A stretch of 64,000 nt of DNA from Styela clava (lineage: Eukaryota; Chordata; Ascidiacea; Stolidobranchia; Styelidae): the NCBI RefSeq assembly GCF_964204865.1, contig NC_135256.1:17761703-17825702 (forward strand), read 5' to 3'. The notes beneath the pieces are model-generated. The model made no database searches, was not told the DNA's origin, and saw only the letters and a list, made by a program, of their open reading frames with translations. Shown here one piece after another: positions 1 through 13,200 of the stretch (position 1 is the first letter of the stretch; every line of letters begins with the position of its first letter). A program made the position numbers and the translations under genes.

Positions 1-282
1 CATTACAACATTGGTAACTTTGTCGGTTAGTTCCCGAATTTTCCATGGTAGAAGGTTCATATTAGCTAATGAGAAATACCAAAATATATATTTTTTTTTA
101 CCTGGAAAGCATAATTTAAACAAGTTATTACATTGAAACTATAAATAATACATGTTTGTGGTTAACACAACCGTATTAAAGATAAAATCACTAGTATTAC
201 CTGTACTCGCCAAGTGACTGGTGGAGAGGACCAGCAGCACACCCACTGCAGTGACCAGACACCACCAGGGCACTCGGATATC
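1..282 (-). CDS. Possible 5' exons of a secreted or membrane protein gene, partial
   Basis: Two minus-strand exons are suggested. The first occupies 282-201 and ends at a GT donor; the second, 65-1, starts after an AG acceptor and runs off the window. The intron is 135 bases. The first exon, read in the only frame that stays open through the junction, encodes a strongly hydrophobic run (core TAVGVLLVLS) like a signal peptide or membrane anchor. The second continues in frame with NLLPWKIRELTDKV. No ATG is visible: a stop lies directly upstream at 285-283, so the true start must be in another exon or the model is wrong. I do not recognise the family. Confidence 0.3.
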
Positions 283-2309
283 TCACTTTGTCAACTTGCT
301 ATATGTGTCGCAGAGTGCGGTTTCTACTGGTAGAAAAATTTGTGATAATTTATATTTTTTTTATATTATAAAATTCGAGTATTGGTTCACATTTCTTCAG
401 GGTATGTAGTATAGAATCATACCAACCTGGTAACTGTGAATTCTTTACTGCCAAACTGGTACAAAAAATATCCTATATTTCATCACCAATCCAACTTAGT
501 TCTACTACTTTGATATTAGTGGCTATACCTATCCTATTCTCACATCAAAACAGATATAGCCACGACTTCCCACTTACGGTTTGAACAAAAAACATGACCA
601 ATTAAAATAATTCAATATTAAGATCAACGACTGTTATACACCACTTGTTGCTCCAATTTTAAATGTTCATGCAGTACTGCTCCAAGTCCATGCCTGCCTG
701 ACCCATATTACAAGAATGCTACTAGTCAGAAGTCTCTTTGACTCTTCAAATAGACACTGTAATGACTCATTCATATACAATCTTGAATACCAGTATACAA
801 AGGAAAACAATCAGTTCAAATGTTTGTAATGTTTTTGCTTTATGGTGCCAGATGATTCATCCAAGTCTTATACAGATATGGCAACCGCTTGTCCTTTTTC
901 TGAGTCCAGTAATGAAATATATACTGCTAATTTATTAGCAAAGGCTAACAAAAATATGTATCCCAATTTAAAAAATGTTCAGCTAATGAAAGCATGAATT
1001 TATCAACTTTTTGTGACCCTTCAAATGTCAACATTTTCTCTAATAAGCCTGGCAGCTTCGCAAAAGAATAGTTTTGAAATATAATTTTTTTTCATATATG
1101 AAGTATAGGCCTACAATTTTTTGATGAATTTTCAAGTTCATATGCGATTGTCGTACTAAACACTACATACACCCAAATATTGTACTCAACTTGCCTTGTT
1201 TTGCAATATTCTTGATTCATTTTACAATATTTACAAAGTAATTGATATGAAACAGTTACGTTAATTTAAAACGGGTCATACTGTCCTAAAACTTGATTTT
1301 GTAGATTAATATTTACCATATAAAATTACGATTGTTTTATTGAAAAATCAATAAATGGCTTTGAATAAGGATATCAAATTTATCCACCAAAACTAGGTTT
1401 ACATAATGTTAAAAGTAAGTCTGTTTTATGATCAAATGATTTGTTAGGGAAATAATATGTAGTCATCAGGGATAGCCGAAATCTAATAATATGTTATTTT
1501 GAACACATTTAAAATGGGGTTGTAGCCGATGGGAAAACTAGCAGAAAACATTAATTAATACAAATTGAATTTGATAATGCAGAATAGTTGTGATACACCT
1601 TGTTTTGATAGATTTTCTATAATTTTTAATGTCAGAAGTTACATTTTTTGTTTGGCTGTTAAATAAGAAATGTGTAATATGACAAATTTTAAAATAAAAA
1701 TGTTCGAAGTCATTAGTGAAATAAAGAATTTACTATATCCTGAAATTGAATACCAGCATCATGCCGTATGTTTAGTTAATCATATAAAGATAATTTTATT
1801 TGTCATTTTTTCATCTGCACAACATAGCCATCGGGTAACATGAAAGTCACTAATAATAGATAACTTGATATTCAGAATATCATTTTGTTAGCCAAAGCAC
1901 TGTCTGTATCCTCCAAAGATGATGGGTGAAATAGTACAGTAGTAGGAAAGATCTACATAAGTCCAAGTAGTATATACAGATATATCTGTATATTACACAC
2001 AAAACTGCATAATGCGATAAATTTTGTTCTTAATAACTTACGGTAGGTCTTTGGCCACCTAGGCTATATCTTACTCTCAATTTGTAGAATTGGATATCCT
2101 TGTACAGTTGTACAGACAGAAAAAAGATAAGTTAAGCAAGGGTTTTCGTTTTATTTATAGCAGTATAGCGCACGCAAAAAGATCTTAAAAATGTTAATGA
2201 AATCGTAATTCTGTAATTGACGCCTATCCAGTCCGTAGTCTGTCTGTCTTCTGGTCCTAACCCTGTAACCTGTCGAATTATTATTGAATTGACACCGCTG
2301 CTGCCTGCT
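283..2309. other. AT-rich intergenic or intronic stretch, nothing recognised
   Basis: No exon with convincing splice signals and no repeat with clear termini was seen. The short open frames here lack coding character. Confidence 0.5.
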
Positions 2310-2317
2310 AACACTGT

Positions 2318-3351
2318 CAGGGTTGCCAGATCCCAGCGATCAAAAAAAGCCAAATCAAGACGAAAAAAAGCCAACAATTTTACTAAGTACAAAAGCCTCA
2401 TGATTTGTCTGATTAGATGCCCTTGGTACAATGATGGGTTTGCAATATGCTGATGTAGAGCCATCAGTTCATTTAGTGAGCCACACAATCGTATGTTGTA
2501 TTTTCGGTTGCAATTTCCACTTCAGCAGGATGACGGGTTTAAAGTAAAAAGGATTAATTGAATGGCAGCAACAGAATCTATATTCGACACAATACAGTCA
2601 AGCTGACATCTATATGAAAAAGTTAAAAAAAAATCACAAAAAAAAACAAATAGAAAAAGATATATCAAGCAGACAGCATTATTTTAAAATTCAATATATA
2701 CAATACAGGGTGGCTCTTTAGTACTGTAGTAAGTGATATAGGTGCCCTAAAACATTCTCCCTAAACATTTAGAAACCATCATTTTTATTAAAAAAAATTA
2801 TCCAACCCCCTGCCCGCAGGTGGACTACTGCAGTACTGATAGCTAATTTTACTGTTGTTGATCATATCGTTCGTGAGACTAAATTTTGATTACTGCAACT
2901 AAACTAAAGTTCCTGCAGTCCTGGGATAGCTGGGCATAATGTCAATTAAGTTATTTTTTGGAAACAGAACTGAAAACTGACAAATAACGCGCAAAATAAA
3001 AAAAAAACGAGGCAATGTCAGAATGTTTACTGCTTGACCCTGCTTACTGCTTGACCCTGCTTGAACATCTATCTGAGCAGCTGCAGAAACTGACATTATT
3101 TTTAATTCAGTAATTGGTTATGGTTAAGATAATGAACAAGGAAATCGATGCTCGGGGAAATCCAAATGTTACGGTAAGTAGCAATAGGTTGTTGTTATAC
3201 ACTAAATATAAATATTGTATCTCATATGATTTTGATAATAGACACTAAAAGAGACCTAAAAAAGCCAAACAGAAATTCTGACGCCAAACGTGTTTGGAAA
3301 AAGCGAAAAAAATGGCAAATTTGGCCTTAAAAAGTCAATATGGCAACCCTG
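2318..3351. mobile_element. hAT-like non-autonomous DNA transposon, 1,034 bp
   Basis: The ends are inverted copies of CAGGGTTGCCA and are flanked by a perfect 8-bp duplication, AACACTGT, at 2310-2317 and 3352-3359. An 8-bp target-site duplication with CAGGG-type ends is the signature of hAT transposons. The interior has no intact transposase frame. Both ends carry related A-rich tracts with repeated AAAAAGCC. Confidence 0.85.
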
Positions 3352-3359
3352 AACACTGT

Positions 3360-3859
3360 ACCACCACATTCAGACATTGTCTCACCTGCTCACTGTTCTG
3401 CTGTGCAGTGTCAGTTGTGCTGGTGTTACAGACAGAGCCTGGCCCTGGGCTATACCCAGATAACAGTATAAACATATCTTCAGTTTTATTCAGTCTAACC
3501 TTAGATATTCCGGTTTTGTCAGTATTTTGCTGTGTTAGGGCGAAAAATAATGGACTTTAATATTTGTAGCCTACTTCCCATTTTTGTGTCAATTAACTGG
3601 TCATAATTCTGGAATTATTTTGCCATGGGGTAACTGAGTTTTTGTGTTCATATGGTACTAGAGTGAACTATAGAATATCTTATAGCCTAGATAGATTATA
3701 GATTTCTGTTTTAACTAATGTTTTTAATTTCATTGACAAATGTCACTCTTACCACAGCACCATTTCTTCTCAACCTTCCGACTTCTAACAACACGACATT
3801 CGCGGACATCAAACTGGCCAGTGAACCGGCCGATAAACTTTGTCACGTCGTTACGCGAC
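3360..3859. other. No gene recognised
   Basis: Unique-looking AT-rich DNA between the hAT-like element and the candidate exon at 3860-3964. The overlapping open frames at 3730-3994 appear mostly to be shadows of that candidate exon. Confidence 0.4.
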
Positions 3860-3964
3860 TCATTTGCCTTTCTCTTTTTTATTCGCATGAGTAAATTGTA
3901 TTTTCTCCCTGAGGGCGTTGGATTTGATGCCATACTCATCAAAAGGCTTCACATTATTCGTCGC
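3860..3964 (-). CDS. Candidate terminal exon, unknown protein
   Basis: After a CTCAG acceptor on the minus strand, 34 codons run open and end in TGA at 3862-3860. The tail includes FDEYGIKSNALREKI and a lysine-rich end. It reads like a natural C-terminus, but no upstream exon in matching phase was found; the candidate at 5147-5254 ends in a different phase, so another exon would be needed. A second overlapping frame here starts with ATG and reaches a GTAAGAG donor, so the assignment is uncertain. Confidence 0.25.
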   Translation of the reverse strand, partial: ATNNVKPFDEYGIKSNALREKIQFTHANKKEKGK

Positions 3965-4249
3965 CTGAGGCTATATCTTGCATTTTATTTCTGATAGAAT
4001 ATTTACTACACTATTCATTTATTTTATTGTAAGCAGGATCAATTAAAGTACTTGGCTAAGTACTGGAAAAGTTTCACCAATGCACATTCTTAGTTGCTGA
4101 AGAGTTGCTTGGATGTTTAGCTACCAAATAATTTAACACAAAAAATAATACAAATTCTTACTCATGCTTTGGTTCGCAAACATGTTTAATTGCACATTTG
4201 CCTAGCATTGAGTCGATTGTATCTGGGTTGTCAACATGACGAGGGAATG

Positions 4250-4450
4250 CCCTGAAGCCGGACTCGTGGCGCATCGTGCTAAGCGTTAGAAATACGCTTG
4301 CCACAACACCTCTGATTACCCTTCGTGGGTTCTCAGGTTCGAATCCCATATGTGAGATGATTGCTGGACTCCTCGCCGTCGTAGGGTGGTTCACGTAATC
4401 GCTGGTCGGCTACAATTCCCTCCACCATCAAGTCTATACATCTGAAAACG
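4250..4450 (+). repeat. tRNA-derived SINE-like sequence
   Basis: A box-A-like sequence (TGGCGCATCGTGC, near 4267) is followed by an exact RNA polymerase III box B, GGTTCGAATCC, at 4336-4346. The spacing, about 70 bases, is long for a tRNA, and no clean cloverleaf with paired acceptor ends can be drawn. A non-tRNA body follows to about 4450. The box B makes a SINE or decayed tRNA gene more likely than chance. Confidence 0.5.
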
Positions 4451-5146
4451 AAATACCCGACTAACTAAAATTCGTACAGCCCGTAGATAAAATCGTATTA
4501 GAGTGATGCTTTTTGCCGCGGCAATGGTCGCACACTCGATAATATTGAATCAAATATTTTTCGGAACTAAACACTAGCAGCATGTACTCTTCGTACATAC
4601 ATTTTTATTGATATAAAACGCAGATTATCTGACAGTTACGAACTGTAGTCAGAATTCATCGCACAGTATATAATCAGTATCAGCCTAAATATATTATTAG
4701 GACAAATGTAAATGTAAAATCTACGGTCGTTATTTCCAGGATTATTTCTCACCGAGGTAACCTATAAATAATGTAATAAAATTTCCAAATTTTAAAATAT
4801 AAACTGATAAAATAAACATAATGAAATTGAAATGCAATTTAAATTTTCTTTTTTGACATGTACTGAGCCAGCGCCTAATTCTAATAGAGATATATATGCA
4901 GAATCCCTATATTTTTATGAAAGGAAACTGTTGAAAAAAAATAAAGTTATTCAAGAATGAAGTGTGATTTGACACGGATTCAATTTTGAAGAACGGGATT
5001 TTGCGCTTAAGTAGTTGGGGAATATTATTTAGCGAGTTGAACTTTTAAAAATGAAGTTTAAAATTATGGCATTTGGTCTTATAATATTATTTTGTGTAAT
5101 CCGTACCGTAGGAAGGGTGGTGGTTATGAGAAATAGGTACACTCAC

Positions 5147-5254
5147 GACCCAGAAATGTTCCAATATGGAATCCCAGGGCACCGTATGTAATATCACTGA
5201 TATTGCCGCATACCCCGTACCCCTTAATGAACAAATCCAATTGTTTTTTATTGA
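5147..5254 (-). CDS. Candidate internal exon, unknown protein
   Basis: A strong polypyrimidine tract and TTTCAG acceptor precede 108 bases that are open in one frame and end at a GTGAGT donor (phase 2 in, phase 1 out). The peptide is rich in glycine and hydrophobic residues (IKGYGVCGN, GALGFHIGTFLGR), which would suit a membrane segment. I do not recognise it and found no neighbouring exon that joins in frame. Confidence 0.35.
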
Positions 5255-7296
5255 CTGAAACGAGATTAATGAAAAAATGTGAATAAAATGAAACACTCGA
5301 AATCATCACAGTGAAAAGTACAGTGAAATGTCTCAAAAGAAACATAAAACACATGACAGGGTTAGATCAACTCAAGTAGAAGTCGAGTCTTGCAAATCAT
5401 TAGAGGTAAGTCTCGTCTAACTTCATTTTCGCTGAAGAAAGACGGTGTACTTTTTGACAACGTGTAACTTCGGTCTAATCGAAGTCGGACAGTATCCAAT
5501 GTACATTTCGGGACTCAGATGACCATGCTATTTCAAATTAAAGTTCGAGTCGAGTCGCTATGTTTAAAAACATACGTCATTTTAATATAATCGTCGTTTC
5601 CAAAAATGTTCCTAAAGTCTGACTCGGGTTTACACATGCCAAACCAATACACACACACTTACACTATATGAAAAGATACCACGAGTACAAACAATAACAA
5701 TACACGTTTATACACTGAACTGTCATTGCCATTAAACGTGTAATGACATATTGATAACCAAGTTTGAATAATATGTTTAAACACGTCGAGTCCTAGCGCC
5801 ACCTCGCCTAAGATATGATAAATTGGGTAACCAAAGCCGAACCTGCTTGCGGGGAGTCTTGTTTGGAGTGGAAAGGTAATAAAAGCGCCACAAAACAAAT
5901 ATTGTGGATTGGTTTTACAGGAAAGCCGAATTAAATGTAGGTGATGTTAACACATCGGTTACTTTGGTGATCTTAAATACAGTGGCGATTTGTCACCTCG
6001 CCTGAGAAAAATATATAAGTATCTTTGAAAGTTCAAGGTTTAACAGTTCTTGAATTTTTTAAATCGCGTTTCATATCACAGTAAATACAACAGAAAGCAA
6101 AATGTTTCAAAAGCCACTCCACAAAATTCTTGTCGAAATGCCAAATTTAAAAAAGTTCAAATGAATTACCTATAAAGATTCCGTATGTTAGCTTTCTGTT
6201 ATGAATTCTTTTATGAAAATTTGTGAAATTATTTCTAAATACTCGTTACTCTGACAGTATTGAAGTGAATTGCTTTGAGTCCCACATCAATCGTCATTCA
6301 GAAACATCTCTGTCACAACAATGAATGAAATCGTTGCTCTCAGCAAATCAGTGGTATCAGTCACACCAATTCCTTGTAAACGATGACCCACGACCTTGCT
6401 TTGAGCCACCTCGAATAAAAAAAAATACTATTACGTATATAATATCAAATTACGTTAGACTATGAGATAAATAATATCAACACTACAGAAATACGAATAG
6501 CAAAACCATTAAGCCTAAAGTTGTCTCGTTGTCTTTATCCTGCATATTATCCATTTCCGATAAATTTGCATTAAACATTTTTGTAAAATTGCTGCCAAAT
6601 TATCCTGTCCCTTGTTGCCGAATGAATTGAAGACAGGATGCTCTCACATTGATGTCCTTTTGCTTATAATGATGCTGGTTCGGAAAGAAAATCCTGCAAT
6701 TTTAAGATGGAAAATTAATGTGTAAAGGAAAAAAACTCTGACTGTTAAGACCTAGCTCCATTCTTGAGACAAACTCTGTTGTCAACTGAGACTGATATAT
6801 AAACTCAGGAATGAGTATTTGAGAATATTGTAGATCTATAACAAAATTTGATACAATGAACGTCAAACAGTAAATTTGAGAGAATATATTTTGTGCCGAC
6901 ACACGATTTGAAGCATGTTGTTTGAGTTTAGAATCTCGAATATTTTCTTGGATGAAATAGATAAAACATGAAAAAGTGGTCATGGAAAATATAGGAGGAG
7001 AATTTTTTCTTAAATTGATTCTACATTAACCAAAGTTTTATAAGCAAATAAATTTAGTATTTTATATCGAAATTCACTCGGTATGGTTATTCAAACTTCG
7101 ATCGTTTAGTTTGCCAGGATCAGACACAAATATTAGCATATTACAACTAAACTGTATAAATTGATCGATCTCTTCAGGATCTTCCTTTGAACATGACTTC
7201 GTTGTTTTAAGATTTCTTTCGTCTCTCTTAATATGTATTAAAAAAATTAATTAACTGATGCATTTATGTTGCGCTCTTGAACTTTATATTACTGAA
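5255..7296. other. No gene recognised; possible SINE tail near 5775-5840
   Basis: AT-rich sequence downstream of the 19-exon minus-strand gene. It probably includes that gene's 3' untranslated region, but I could not place a poly(A) signal. Around 5815 the string AAATTGGGTA matches the tail of a repeat also seen at 46730 and 57890. Confidence 0.4.
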
Positions 7297-10200
7297 TCAA
7301 CTAACTTTTTCATCTTTCATCAAACTTTTCGTGTTTTCAAGAATTTCGTTTATCATGTCTTGGATGGGAGTTTCTGATTTTTCCTCAATCTATGAAATAT
7401 TGATATGAATAATACTAAATTTTTAGAATACGAATGATAATTTGAAAGCGAATTGGCTTGCTACAGGGCTCTGGATAATCAGTCACATTTAGATAATGTT
7501 TTTTTAAAGATTTTATCAATATAGCCCAAGAGGTGGAAATCGAAAAGGAAAAATAAATTGTACGACAATTTGCATAAAGCCTATCTGTCTGAATTTGTCT
7601 GCTGTATGCGATGTAATAATATACTTTTATTATAACTTTCCAACAAATAAAACTTATCATAGTATCTTACAATTGACTCCGGGTCGTTTGTATCATGTTC
7701 AATAATATATGTCGCTCGTGACATCATCTGTAATAATAACAACGATATTGTAATCGTGTTGGACTTGAGGCATGCGGATTAGTACAAGTTAGCCATGGAT
7801 TAGAGTTTTTAAATTGAGGGAACTAAACGTAGAAGTTCGAACGCGGCTGCCTATATAATCGAAGATTATACCAATCCCGCCAATAATATTTCCTCAGTTA
7901 TCTTTGGTAAAATGTGATAAACATCTGTTCTACGAGGTTGTTGACTGAGAATAATTGTAAAATACAAAAACGTCCCGACTCCAGCACATTGATAGAATTC
8001 CAAAAATATTTTAATAATATCTATCATACTTACCTCTCTACCAACGACTTCCAATTCACCAAACAAAATGTCATCAACCCATTGTTCACATGTTTCGTCA
8101 GTCTATAATGAATTTGTTGCGTTAATTTAATATTAGTGCAAAGTATTTTATTGTTATTCTGTATGAATTTACTTACAGAAATCAGAGAAGTAGCATCAGC
8201 AAGTTCGCCGTCAACAACGAAAGTTGCTTTTGAATCGAGCTGCAAAGAATCAATTTCAGATGTAGTTACAAAACCTGTATAATATTTTGCTGTGAAAACT
8301 AACCCTAACTTTTTAGAATATACTTTCTAGAATTTAATAGAATTGAGATTTATGGAAGAATATTGTCTTTGGCACAAATTTTACATATTTATAAAATGCA
8401 AAATTGAGAATAGAATTTAAACAAACTTCGCGAATGTTGATTTCTTCTTTGTCTTCTGAACTCGTATCGACCGATGATACGGATAAACTATCAAGCTGAA
8501 ATAAAAATGTTAAAAAGTTTACAGTCATGAACTATGACAAAATGTAGCAAAACAGAAATATTTTTGAAGCGTTTTTCTTGATGTGATGGATATGAATATT
8601 TTCGTACAGACAATTGATAAAATGAAATAACACCCACATTTATATCATCACATTCATCGTTGACTTCAAAACCGCCATTGTCTTTCACTATAAATTCCTC
8701 CGACTAATTCGATAAACTGACGCTTCTAAAATATATCTGGCAAATAATACTAAAAATAAAATTAAATTTTCTTACTTGGAAAGAGTTGCTACTTGATATC
8801 GAAAGAACATCGGTCTTATCGAGTTCCGCGTAATCCTGTAAATATACAAAATGAAATAAATAATAATTTTCAGTTTAGTAAGCTCACTCTTCATTTGAAT
8901 AACGACATCGGTAAAAAGTATTAGACATACGGTTTTGCATAGAATTACGGTAAGTAATTTACTGATAAACACGACAGAAATTAGGTTCTAAAATCAGTGG
9001 TATTAAAAAAGTTTGAAACAACTGTTAATGTATGCTCTAAAGATTTTAAGTTTGACCAATATTTCTTATGGTACCGCCTTTTTCCTGTAATGTACTGAAA
9101 AAAATTACATTCGAACGTTAATTTATTCGGATTCGTGATGACAAGTTCACGTGCTGCAAGCCCAAAACTTATTAACTTACTGTGATTTTGCAATCATAAG
9201 ATAAATTTTCTCCAAGGACATTATCAACTTGTTCAAGCATCCAGTTCATTCTTTCAGCTACTACCATTGCAATCTAAAAAAATAATTTGGATAGTTTGAG
9301 ATGAGTTGCATGTAAGGGCTACATGAACAATTATGATTTATGAAAAATTTAACCTGAATGTCTGATGTTTTCTCCTTTTCAATATCAGCGGTTTTGACCT
9401 GTTGATATAAATGTAGAATGAAACTTAGATTGGTGAACGCTTCTGTCTATATCCTATTGAACTTTGAACTCACTACTAAACTGATCACTGGTACATTTTG
9501 GTAAGGGTGCGGAGAAAAACTTTTATACCCACTGAAAGCGGAATGCTTAAATAATGAATATGATAATGATATGTGTTTCTTTTTAAATCCAACTATTTTG
9601 GTAAAAGATTGATTATGCAAATCACAAACAATATCACTATTTATCGTGGGAGAAATAAATGATATTATTCTCTGTAATATACACGTAGGCAGTGGTGAGC
9701 TGTAGCCGGAACGCACCGGAACGGCGTTCTGTTTGTTGGACATTTTATTGCATTTGCGTTCCTGTTGTTAAAATAAAATTATGGTACAAAAACTCTTATT
9801 TCTATGGTAAACCTAGTTATTAATTTATATTTTGTTATATCATATTCACAATTCGTAATTCTTTTTACATCACATCACGCAAATGATTAGTACATCAGTA
9901 ACGCGTAATAGATGTTTCCCCGACCTTTGACCCCATGGACATAGACATGGTTGAGATAATTTCTTCATATTTCATTGTAGTTCTTCGGCTCTATTTTAGA
10001 CCAGACAAAATTTTCTGTAAACATCCGCGTCGTGTTGTAAATATATTACATTTTTGCGAATTAGGTGCGTTCCGGTTGTTATAATTTCTCCAGCTCATCA
10101 CTGCACGTAGGCCTATATAGTATACAAACTACGCATCAAACCTCGGATATTTCATCTGTAGCATCTTTGGCCTCTTCACATTCCGGCTCAGGGGAAGCGG

Positions 10201-13200
10201 CAGGAGTAAATGATTTACATTCGAGACAATCCTGTCAAATGTGTAAGAAATGAATAAAAGCATTATGTATGAAATCAAATATGCAATTGAAAAACGATTT
10301 CAGGGACAACATACTAGTATTTGAGTTGTGAGTTCTGGTAACAGACCCTGTATATCGAATCGTGAAATTTATCTCTAACCTTTGATTCCTTGTTAAAATT
10401 CCAGTCTGATGGAAAAGGAGGTGGTGTGTTTCCTGGCAGACTGAAAAATGGATTCGGCTGGAACGAAGCAAAAATATTCAAATTTAAAAAAAAAACTGTG
10501 AGCTATGGATACAATCATGAGTCCCGATTAGTCCTAAAGGTTTATACCATGATATGTTCCCATGACAGGTTATAATAACGACAATAGTTTTGGACAACGA
10601 AAAAGCTGAAGGCATTGGTATAGCGAATTTGACATTATTATTAGAATTTTCGACTAGAACTGGTTTAAGTCATATGCTGAAATCTTGACAAGTCGATAAA
10701 AGGTTATACAATTTTAAATTACATAGTTGAGGTAACTAGCGCTTTTATCAAAAGATGCTAACCGAAACATAAAAATAGATAGCAGTGCAATATTCATTAC
10801 GAACCTCCATATCTCCATGGTTATAACGGCCTACTGGCATATATGACCTGGTTGTTGAACTGGTTCAATTGTATTGGAGTTTCGAAAGAGTTTTCCCAAC
10901 TATCCTATGTTTATATATCACTATTCTAGAATCTAGATATAACTTACCCTGTTCCAATCCGAAAAGAAACTTGGTCTTTGCTTGACCTGGAATTATAAAG
11001 TAAATATGCATGGATGAAATATTCAATGAAAGCAAGAATTGAAATAGTAGAACTACAATAAAACAACTTTGGGCATAAAAAATACACACTTCACGTGAAC
11101 GTGAAAGAGCCAGCATGTAGTCGGGAGATTCACTTCCATCTGAATCCTGTAAATTAGAAAGAAAGGATTCTGTATTAATATATATCGCAGTCATATCCTA
11201 ACTTAAAATCGTTATTATTAATAGTCTTACCAATGATCTAATTTTAGCATATTCTATGTCCATCTGAAAAAGAAAAATCAAGTTTTATTAAGACGATATT
11301 GTGCGCAGCGCAATAACAAATATATAACAGTATTTAACATAAACTCACTCTCTCAATGTATTCGAGACTATTTCGTTCCCTCAATATTTTTTCAAATGGA
11401 TGTGGAGGAGTTGCTTCACGACTAAGATCCTGGAAAGAAGATTGAAAAATACAGTGATAGAGCGCGGTGTAAAGCAAAAAAAAGTAATTCTATGACAACT
11501 CGATAAGTCGACGTTTCCTGTTGCCTTCAGTAAAATTAAACCGCAATAAAATGCAGCCGGAATGAAGCGGCTATCCCAACTTTCTTGATTGTCCCACACA
11601 TGCCAGTTATATATATTTAGGGCTTTAGGTCAAAGATTCAAGGCTGTAAAATCAAATCAATTGTACTAGTCGGGAAAATTTAAACACTCTAGTCACAAAA
11701 TATTATTTACCTCTTCTGAAAACGACGGTGATAGTTGATAACACAAAGCTGTTGCTTCCTCTCTTTTGTTGTTTTTATTGTGATGTCCAGAACAACATGC
11801 GTTTTGAACTAGTCTGGCAGGCTGACTGCATACGGAAAGGCTTTTTGTAGCATCTGGTGCCAGTGGTGTCGACTGAAACGCAAACATATAAGCGTGTTCT
11901 TCCGTTTTGATCTTAAGGTGCTTTGTTCTCTGAAATTTTTGATTTTCACGTGTATAAAGTAATATATATATATGCATATTTTTGAGGCCCACCATATTGA
12001 CTCAAAGCGTTATGTGAAACTAGGGCATTATTATATTGGCGTATTTACCACACTACCATCAACTCACCTAGTGTGCTGAAAATTAGACATTAGGCTGTAC
12101 GAGGAAGAAAAGACGGCGCTCTAAAAGTGTGTGTACCAATGCGGAGGTAACTAATTTTGTTCGCCTACTTTACATCAAGTTTGGTAAAGGGACGGAAGCT
12201 TATGAGCAGGGGATATATTCACTTGGCTAACACAGACAGTACCCGAACTCGTGAATTAAGCTGAGGACAATCGGAATGAAATTATGGCCTAACCCTAACT
12301 TGGTACACACACTACGGGAGTGCCGGGAAAAGACTCAGAATCATTCAGAAAGCATAGCAGGACCGTTCTAAATTGGATACTTCAAAATAATTGTTTGGAA
12401 TGAACGAAAAAATCACTAAAAAAAGTGCAGAATACGTCGATGACAGGTGTGTCATTTCTCACCGGAAGATCTCCCTCAAAATTCTCCGTTTCTCTCTCTT
12501 GACTTTGCATGCATACACACAGCTGTAAATAAAATCATGCTTATTCTATTTTATCATATATAATTACATCCATTAGTGACCAATCGATAACAGAATATTG
12601 TTGCCTAGGTACTGACCGGATAAAGTTTTAGAGCTATAGCGTTGGCCTCCGTAACTGTGACTGCCACACGTCAAATTGCAGTTCGATAAAACTTTGGACC
12701 CTAACATCGGTTCTCAGAAATGACCTCCTTCGTTATTAAAGTCAATTCTTGACTACCGATGATTTTGATCGTCTAAAACTTTTTGTCCGCGACTGTCTAC
12801 TCTATACCAGGGTCGTCCAACACATAGCCCGCGGGCCACATGTGTCCCTCCGAAGGTTTCCGAATGGCCCGCGCGGTATTATTCGAAGCCCAATGTCTTT
12901 CACAAATCTGAGCCTCTATTGAATTAAAACTTCTAATAAAAATATTATTCCTCGTTGTTCAAACGCGCGAATGTTGGCGTAATATTGATACCGAATATTG
13001 ACAAACTTGTTGGGTAAAAGCAGCGTCATACTTCACATTGAAATATCTATGTTTGGTAAAAACTTTCGACTTTACTGTATCTTCGTATTTTCATTGTTCT
13101 TATAATTTTAGTGTAAGGACCTGGTTTGTTTTTTCATTATCCTGTAGTCGGTGTAGTGAAAACGAGAACATAACTACCATGCCAAGTGGCCCGCACAATC

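Noticed and set aside
4250-4350. A functional tRNA gene
   Set aside because: Box B is perfect but the box spacing is long and no acceptor stem or anticodon arm can be drawn; a SINE or pseudogene fits better.
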